This document shows, one piece after another, positions 21,357 through 24,708 of a stretch of DNA of 24,708 bases. Every line of letters begins with the position of its first letter. Position 1 is the first letter of the stretch. The stretch comes from JBASTI01 sp964374025. GTDB taxonomy: Bacteria; Patescibacteriota; Minisyncoccia; Spechtbacterales; HO2-43-30. The stretch lies in the NCBI GenBank assembly GCA_964374025.1, contig CAYJWU010000011.1, positions 1-24,708 of the forward strand, given 5' to 3'. Position numbers and translations under genes: made by a program. The notes under the pieces are model-generated. The model searched no databases. It was not told the DNA's origin and saw only the letters and a program-made list of their open reading frames with translations.

Positions 21357-22567
21357 AATTCCGTATTTTTTTCGTCGCGCTTTTTAAATTCCACGCTATG
21401 TTGATCTTGCGTCTTTTCGCTCAAAAGGATCCTTAGCGGCATTCCGAGTAAATCCGCGTCTATAAATTTTTCTCCGGCGGTTACCTCAACGCGATCATCA
21501 TATAATACTTCAACTCCTTCTTTTTGTAAAAGGTCATAGAGTTTATCCGCCTCATTTTTGATTTTTGGATCACGGGATGGAACATAAACTAAGTGCGCAT
21601 CATACGGCGCGATATTTCGCGGCCAGATAATGCCGCGTTCGTCATTGTGGATTTCCACAACCGCCGCCATCAATCGGCTTACGCCGATACCGTAAGAGCC
21701 CATCACAACTAATTTTTTATTGCCGCCTTCATCGGTAAATTTTAAGTCAAACGCCTCTGAATACTTAGCGCCCAACGGAAAAATATTGCCTACTTCTATG
21801 GCATTTCCCTGCAGGACCTCGCCATCGCACTTAACACATTTTCCGCCTCCTTTTAATTTTGATATCTCGCTATTTTCCGCGTAGCAACATTTTTCGCAAT
21901 AAAATATGGAATCCTCCCCAACGTCGGCAAGTACCTGAAATTCATGGGTATTCGATATTGTAAAATCGCCTCCGCCGGCAACAGTGCAGAGGGCCTTCAA
22001 ATTACAGCGCTTAAAAACGTTGAAATAGGCTTCTTTTACTTTTTCATAGTAAACAAATAAATCTTCCTCTGACGCGTGGAAACTGTAAAGATCTTTCATT
22101 AAAAACTCTCTCCCCCTCAATAAGCCGCTTTTAGCCCTTGTTTCGTTTCGAAATTTTGTCTGTATCTGATAAAGCGCTGCGGGTAAATCCTTATACGAAC
22201 TTATATACTTCGACGCGATATCCGTCAAAACCTCCTCGTGAGTCCAGCCAAGCGCGTAAGGCGGCTTTTTATCGCGCTTACCCTGCACATCAAAACCAAC
22301 ATCGAGCTTAAATCGATCGGTTGCCTCTAAATATTTTCGGTCCACAAGCGCGGGCATAAAAATTTCAACCCCGCCGATTGCGTCCATTTCCTCACGAATA
22401 ATTTTGCTAATTTTCTCAATTACCCGCAAGCCAAGCGGCAAGTACGAGTAGATACCGGCAGAATTTTTGTATACAAATCCGCCCCTCGTAAGAAGCTTCG
22501 CGTTTGTCGCCGTCTCATCGCTAGGCGCCATTTTTAAGGTTTTGGTAAAAAGTTGAGATTGCCTCAT
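21311..22567 (-). CDS. proS: Prolyl-tRNA synthetase, short form lacking the INS editing domain
   Basis: 418 aa against about 570 for typical bacterial ProRS. Class II catalytic motifs are present: TKFRNETRAKSGLLRGREFLMKD (motif 2, reported here as two segments, TKFRNETRAKSG and LLRGREFLMKD) and GSYGIGVSRLMAAV (motif 3). The C-terminal anticodon domain is intact. Between motifs 2 and 3 the roughly 180-residue INS domain, which clears Ala-tRNA-Pro, is replaced by a short segment with a CEKC..CVKC zinc-ribbon-like pair. The promoter overlaps a terminator hairpin, and the ATG is at 22567. It is cotranscribed with mreB and the PBP2 gene. Confidence 0.93.
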   Translation of the reverse strand: MRQSQLFTKTLKMAPSDETATNAKLLTRGGFVYKNSAGIYSYLPLGLRVIEKISKIIREEMDAIGGVEIFMPALVDRKYLEATDRFKLDVGFDVQGKRDKKPPYALGWTHEEVLTDIASKYISSYKDLPAALYQIQTKFRNETRAKSGLLRGREFLMKDLYSFHASEEDLFVYYEKVKEAYFNVFKRCNLKALCTVAGGGDFTISNTHEFQVLADVGEDSIFYCEKCCYAENSEISKLKGGGKCVKCDGEVLQGNAIEVGNIFPLGAKYSEAFDLKFTDEGGNKKLVVMGSYGIGVSRLMAAVVEIHNDERGIIWPRNIAPYDAHLVYVPSRDPKIKNEADKLYDLLQKEGVEVLYDDRVEVTAGEKFIDADLLGMPLRILLSEKTQDQHSVEFKKRDEKNTELCSLNYSAISQKISA

Positions 22568-22574
22568 AAAAGTA

Positions 22575-22617
22575 AAAACCTGCCATCATTATAGCAGGTT
22601 TTAAAAGCTCACTGCAA
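22575..22617 (-). promoter_or_regulatory. Combined terminator and proS promoter, copy 1
   Basis: On the minus strand AAAACCTGC (22594-22602) pairs with GCAGGTTTT (22575-22583), followed by T, forming a terminator for the upstream zinc-ribbon gene. The loop holds TATAAT (22588-22593), with TGC before it and TTGCAG (22612-22617) 18 nt upstream, a promoter for proS. The hairpin recurs at 23922-23946. Confidence 0.7.
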
Positions 22618-22625
22618 TAGGATCG

Positions 22626-23042
22626 CTACCCATTGCTGCCTATGCCGCCTTGTTTGAGCTTTTTGCCGCAGGCAGCACATTCACCCTTCTCGACCGCGCA
22701 TGCCTCGCATTGCTTAAAAACGCTGTTTGCGAGATTGCCGCATTCGCACATCTTCGCCGCCATCGTATAACATCTGCCATCACAATCTTGGCACATATAG
22801 GTAGCAAACGATGGCACAAATATGGAAACAGAGGTTACTTCACCGCTTGTGTCGTCTACAACAAAGTTTACGACGCGATCCATAAGGCGCGCGGGATAAT
22901 TCAAGCATTGCTCGTCATGTTCGTGGAGATTGCCTTTTACTTTCTTTGGCGCAAATCGGTAAATTTTCCTTCCCCCGCCTTCTTCGAGAATTGAAGCAGT
23001 ACCGTCCCCGAATGCAATAACACGCCCCACTTTCTCCAACAT
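22626..23042 (-). CDS. Zinc-ribbon protein of unknown function
   Basis: 138 aa. The ATG at 23042 has GGAGGTG upstream. The N-terminal segment KVGRVIAFGDGTASILEEGG looks like a small beta-barrel strand pair. The C-terminal half has many Cys: CQDC, CECG, CEAC and CAACGKKL (about residues 84-130), enough for two zinc sites. No family is assigned. It ends GGIGSNG. It is monocistronic, with its own promoter and the terminator that doubles as proS promoter. Confidence 0.75.
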   Translation of the reverse strand: MLEKVGRVIAFGDGTASILEEGGGRKIYRFAPKKVKGNLHEHDEQCLNYPARLMDRVVNFVVDDTSGEVTSVSIFVPSFATYMCQDCDGRCYTMAAKMCECGNLANSVFKQCEACAVEKGECAACGKKLKQGGIGSNG

Positions 23043-23069
23043 AAATCACCTCCAAAAGATCTATTTTAT

Positions 23070-23097
23070 ATTATACACAGATACAAAAACTATTCAA
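23070..23097 (-). promoter_or_regulatory. Promoter of the 22626 zinc-ribbon gene
   Basis: On the minus strand TTGAAT (23092-23097) is followed after 16 nt by TATAAT (23070-23075), about 27 nt before the ATG. The rest of the gap to 23166 holds no gene. Confidence 0.65.
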
Positions 23098-23166
23098 GAA
23101 GTATATGGAGATCCTATAAAAGAGGAAACCTCACAAAAAGGGACAATCCCATAAAAGCTAATTTAT

Positions 23167-23208
23167 CTTTATACAAAAGTTATGCTATAGCAGAGTTTTT
23201 GTATAAAG
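23167..23208. repeat. TTATACAAAA palindrome, copy B
   Basis: An imperfect palindrome with CTTTATACAAAA ends and a GCTATAGC core. It lies immediately downstream of the PaaX/Cas2-like stop codon (3 nt). Its first 23 bases after CT are identical to copy C. Confidence 0.85.
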
Positions 23209-23209
23209 A

Positions 23210-23845
23210 CTAAGATCGGATGAAACGATTTCTCGCATCCGAGTACTTGCGCGGCAAAACGCCTTTATCAAAAAAGTACTTCCTCAAAATATAGTCATTA
23301 TCCACTGCTGCCGTAAATGTAATTGCAAAAGGCGCAACGCCAATGCATTCACAAACATATCTCATTTCCTTTTCGCACTCAAAGGGATACATCCATACGC
23401 TTTTTTGAAACTGAAAAAATCCTAGGATTTTTAGCTTCATACGCAACGCTTCCCTGAATGGCTTTGATTTCTCCGGCACGTCAAAGAGAAAGAATCGCCA
23501 TTTTCCGTCCCACTTTTCTGACTTGGGAATTTCTATATTGTTAAACCTAGTCTTTCCAAAAACTTTTTTCCCTTTGCCAGTTAGCTCAAGCCGAATTATG
23601 TTTTTTTTCTTGTCGTATTTCCAATTTATGTAGTTATTCCGCTTCAAATTGTATAAGCTCTCCCGTATTTTCTCCGGATCTCGTTCGGGCGGAATATACG
23701 GCCCGTCTTTTTCCCACCATTTTTTGAAAAAATATTTCGCAAGCCCAACAACAACATACCCGCCCATGGGCGAAATAATCAAAGCTCCCCCAAGAAGAGT
23801 ATGCAAAATTGCTTCTTCTATTTTCTTTTTATCTCGCCTATTCAT
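23210..23845 (-). CDS. PaaX/Cas2-like protein
   Basis: 211 aa from the ATG at 23845 (MNRRDKKKIEEAIL); a TTG 13 codons upstream lies in the palindrome. An N-terminal winged-helix-like region (about 55-100, with IRESLYNLKRNNYINWKYD) is followed by KWRFFLFDVPEKSKPFREALRM, LGFFQFQKSVWMYPFEC and a C-terminal strand. This is the ferredoxin-like fold shared by PaaX regulators and Cas2, with the FDVPE acidic motif in place of the Cas2 catalytic Asp. A stretch at about 15-38 is hydrophobic, possibly a membrane segment. There is no CRISPR array or cas1 nearby. The gene is tightly bracketed by palindrome copies B and C. Confidence 0.75.
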   Translation of the reverse strand: MNRRDKKKIEEAILHTLLGGALIISPMGGYVVVGLAKYFFKKWWEKDGPYIPPERDPEKIRESLYNLKRNNYINWKYDKKKNIIRLELTGKGKKVFGKTRFNNIEIPKSEKWDGKWRFFLFDVPEKSKPFREALRMKLKILGFFQFQKSVWMYPFECEKEMRYVCECIGVAPFAITFTAAVDNDYILRKYFFDKGVLPRKYSDARNRFIRS

Positions 23846-23875
23846 CGCCAACTCGTATATATACTTTATTTCATT

Positions 23876-23916
23876 CTTATACAAAAGTTATGCTATAGCG
23901 GACTTTTTGTATAAAG
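23876..23916. repeat. TTATACAAAA palindrome, copy C
   Basis: It lies in the 5' leader of the PaaX/Cas2-like gene, about 31 nt before the ATG. It shares TTATACAAAAGTTATGCTAT and the following AGC with copy B. It would form a hairpin in the mRNA leader. Confidence 0.85.
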
Positions 23917-23921
23917 ATAAA

Positions 23922-23960
23922 AACCTGCCATCATTATAGCAGGTTTGGTAAATTCGGCAA
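23922..23960 (-). promoter_or_regulatory. Hairpin-promoter element, copy 2
   Basis: This is the same AAACCTGC/GCAGGTTT hairpin as upstream of proS, with TATAAT (23933-23938) in the loop and TTGCCG (23955-23960) 16 nt upstream. It serves as promoter for the PaaX/Cas2-like gene and terminator for the 23999 gene. Downstream it runs into palindrome copy C. Confidence 0.7.
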
Positions 23961-23998
23961 ACTCACTGCGGGCGAGTGGGCGGAGCGCCCTAGTCCTA

Positions 23999-24490
23999 TC
24001 ACGCGGCACCGTGCTCCTTTATGTCCGTAGTTTTCTTGGGCGGACCAAGGGGAGTCATTGGATGTGAAAGGTGCACTCTTCCTCTTGATCTTCCACAATC
24101 CTTATCGGCGCAGTGGAAAGGCCCAGTAACCGTCTTCTCGCCATTGCACGTGAAGCAAGGCCGCATACTGTCTAGGAAAAAGCACTCTCCACTTCCTCTA
24201 CATCTACCACATACTAGCAGAAACTGTTGGTGTCCGCACCAATCAGCTTTCTCCAGCCACCTTATAAACTCGGCCTGCTCCTCAAGCTCTTCGCCCCACC
24301 AGCCCCTATAGTGTTCGCGGATGAAATCTTTTGTCCGCATGCGCTTTTCCGATGCCCGCTCGTGTGCGAGCCTGACCTTAGCTTCAGAGACAAGCTTTCC
24401 TGCCTCTTTGTCGATCTGCGGATCAGTGTATTTCCGGCGACTAAAATACTCCACCAGCTTCGTTAAAATCTCGAGTCGGTCACTATCCAT
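23999..24490 (-). CDS. Hypothetical protein with DnaJ-like Cys-rich motifs
   Basis: 163 aa. The ATG at 24490 has AGGAGGT about 10 nt upstream. The N-terminal half is helical and charged (residues 1-90). The middle has CGRCRGSGECFF, CFTCNGEKTV and CADKDCG, resembling zinc repeats of DnaJ (CxxCxGxG) but without a J domain. The C terminus is His/Pro-rich. It is probably a zinc-binding protein; no function is assigned. It has a divergent partner on the plus strand. Confidence 0.7.
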   Translation of the reverse strand: MDSDRLEILTKLVEYFSRRKYTDPQIDKEAGKLVSEAKVRLAHERASEKRMRTKDFIREHYRGWWGEELEEQAEFIRWLEKADWCGHQQFLLVCGRCRGSGECFFLDSMRPCFTCNGEKTVTGPFHCADKDCGRSRGRVHLSHPMTPLGPPKKTTDIKEHGAA

Positions 24491-24541
24491 TGATGTTTCT
24501 ACCTCCTTCCTGATTTATCTAATTCATACCATAATATTCAA

Positions 24542-24596
24542 AACGCCACAAGCGATTCATACCTAAACGCCACAACGGAAATCCTGTTGAGGCGTT
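24542..24596. promoter_or_regulatory. Triple TTGWGGCGTT motif in the divergent region
   Basis: AACGCCACAA occurs at 24542-24551 and 24566-24575. The second copy forms an inverted repeat with GTTGAGGCGTT (24586-24596): 11-bp arms, one mismatch, 9-nt spacer. The pattern fits an operator serving the divergent genes. Confidence 0.5.
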
Positions 24597-24674
24597 AAAA
24601 GAAGTTTGTCGTAATAAGCCGTGTATGCTAATCTTTTATAAGCGTCTTTGACAATAAGCCAGGGAGGGCATGCT

Positions 24675-24708
24675 ATGGGTGACCATCGCCATGAGACAAT
24701 GGCCATGG
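24675..24708 (+). CDS. Start of a plus-strand gene (partial)
   Basis: The ATG at 24675 follows GGGAGGG by 6 nt and opens MGDHRHETMAM before the window ends. An ATG at 24670 is too close to that site. A possible promoter is TTGTCG-17 nt-TAATCT with TGC before the -10 (24608-24636). Too short to identify. Confidence 0.4.
   Translation, partial: MGDHRHETMAM

Noticed and set aside
23210..23845. CRISPR-Cas locus suggested by the Cas2-like protein
   Set aside because: No repeat-spacer array, cas1 or other cas gene is present; the protein is longer than Cas2 and has a PaaX-like N-terminal part.

Overview
The window reads as chromosomal DNA from a reduced-genome bacterium, most likely of the Candidate Phyla Radiation (Patescibacteria, Parcubacteria-like). 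This is an inference from several traits. ProRS is short and lacks the INS editing domain, HrcA is short, and the tRNA gene has no encoded CCA. Many genes are compact and overlapping, several promoters lie so close to the start codon that the mRNA would be nearly leaderless, and short palindromes are abundant. Almost all genes lie on the minus strand; only three coding regions lie on the plus strand.

Right to left on the minus strand, 1-4700 is a four-gene NAD operon (nadE-nadD-pncA-pncB) covering the Preiss-Handler route from nicotinamide to NAD. Its sigma70-type promoter has a perfect inverted repeat over the -10 box. From 4740 to 6335 there is a small orphan gene, an internally deleted purH remnant, two small membrane proteins and tRNA-Lys(UUU). 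The chaperone region follows: dnaJ (6335-7435), a divergent membrane protein (plus), and the hrcA-grpE-dnaK operon (8130-11331). A repeat with CIRCE geometry sits over the hrcA promoter. dnaJ carries a 21-bp in-frame palindromic insertion.

The stretch 11378-16300, between hrcA and the 3' end of lysS, is a mosaic accessory region. It holds a RelE/ParE-type toxin-antitoxin pair, a truncated NUDIX gene, a Cys-rich zinc-finger protein (plus), a divergent HhH-GPD-like protein, a SET-domain protein overlapping a truncated PPC/DUF296 gene, a HAD phosphatase and a NYN nuclease. These are punctuated by a perfect 112-bp direct repeat, a 70-bp palindromic repeat, a repeated terminator block, miniature in-frame remnants of PPC and probably NUDIX genes, and recurring short sequences encoding the end of a SEC-C zinc motif (GKKYKKCHG-like). 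I regard this as a cassette-turnover hotspot and the most novel part of the window.

From 16311 to 22567 is a housekeeping block: lysS and greA, then a PBP2-type transpeptidase, mreB and proS. A structured three-arm repeat lies at the 3' end of the PBP2 gene. The right end (22626-24708) has a zinc-ribbon protein, a PaaX/Cas2-like protein bracketed by two copies of a TTATACAAAA palindrome (a third copy is at the left edge of the window), a DnaJ-like Cys-rich protein, and the first codons of a divergent plus-strand gene. A promoter-plus-terminator hairpin is duplicated upstream of proS and of the PaaX/Cas2-like gene. No CRISPR array, IS transposase or rRNA was seen.
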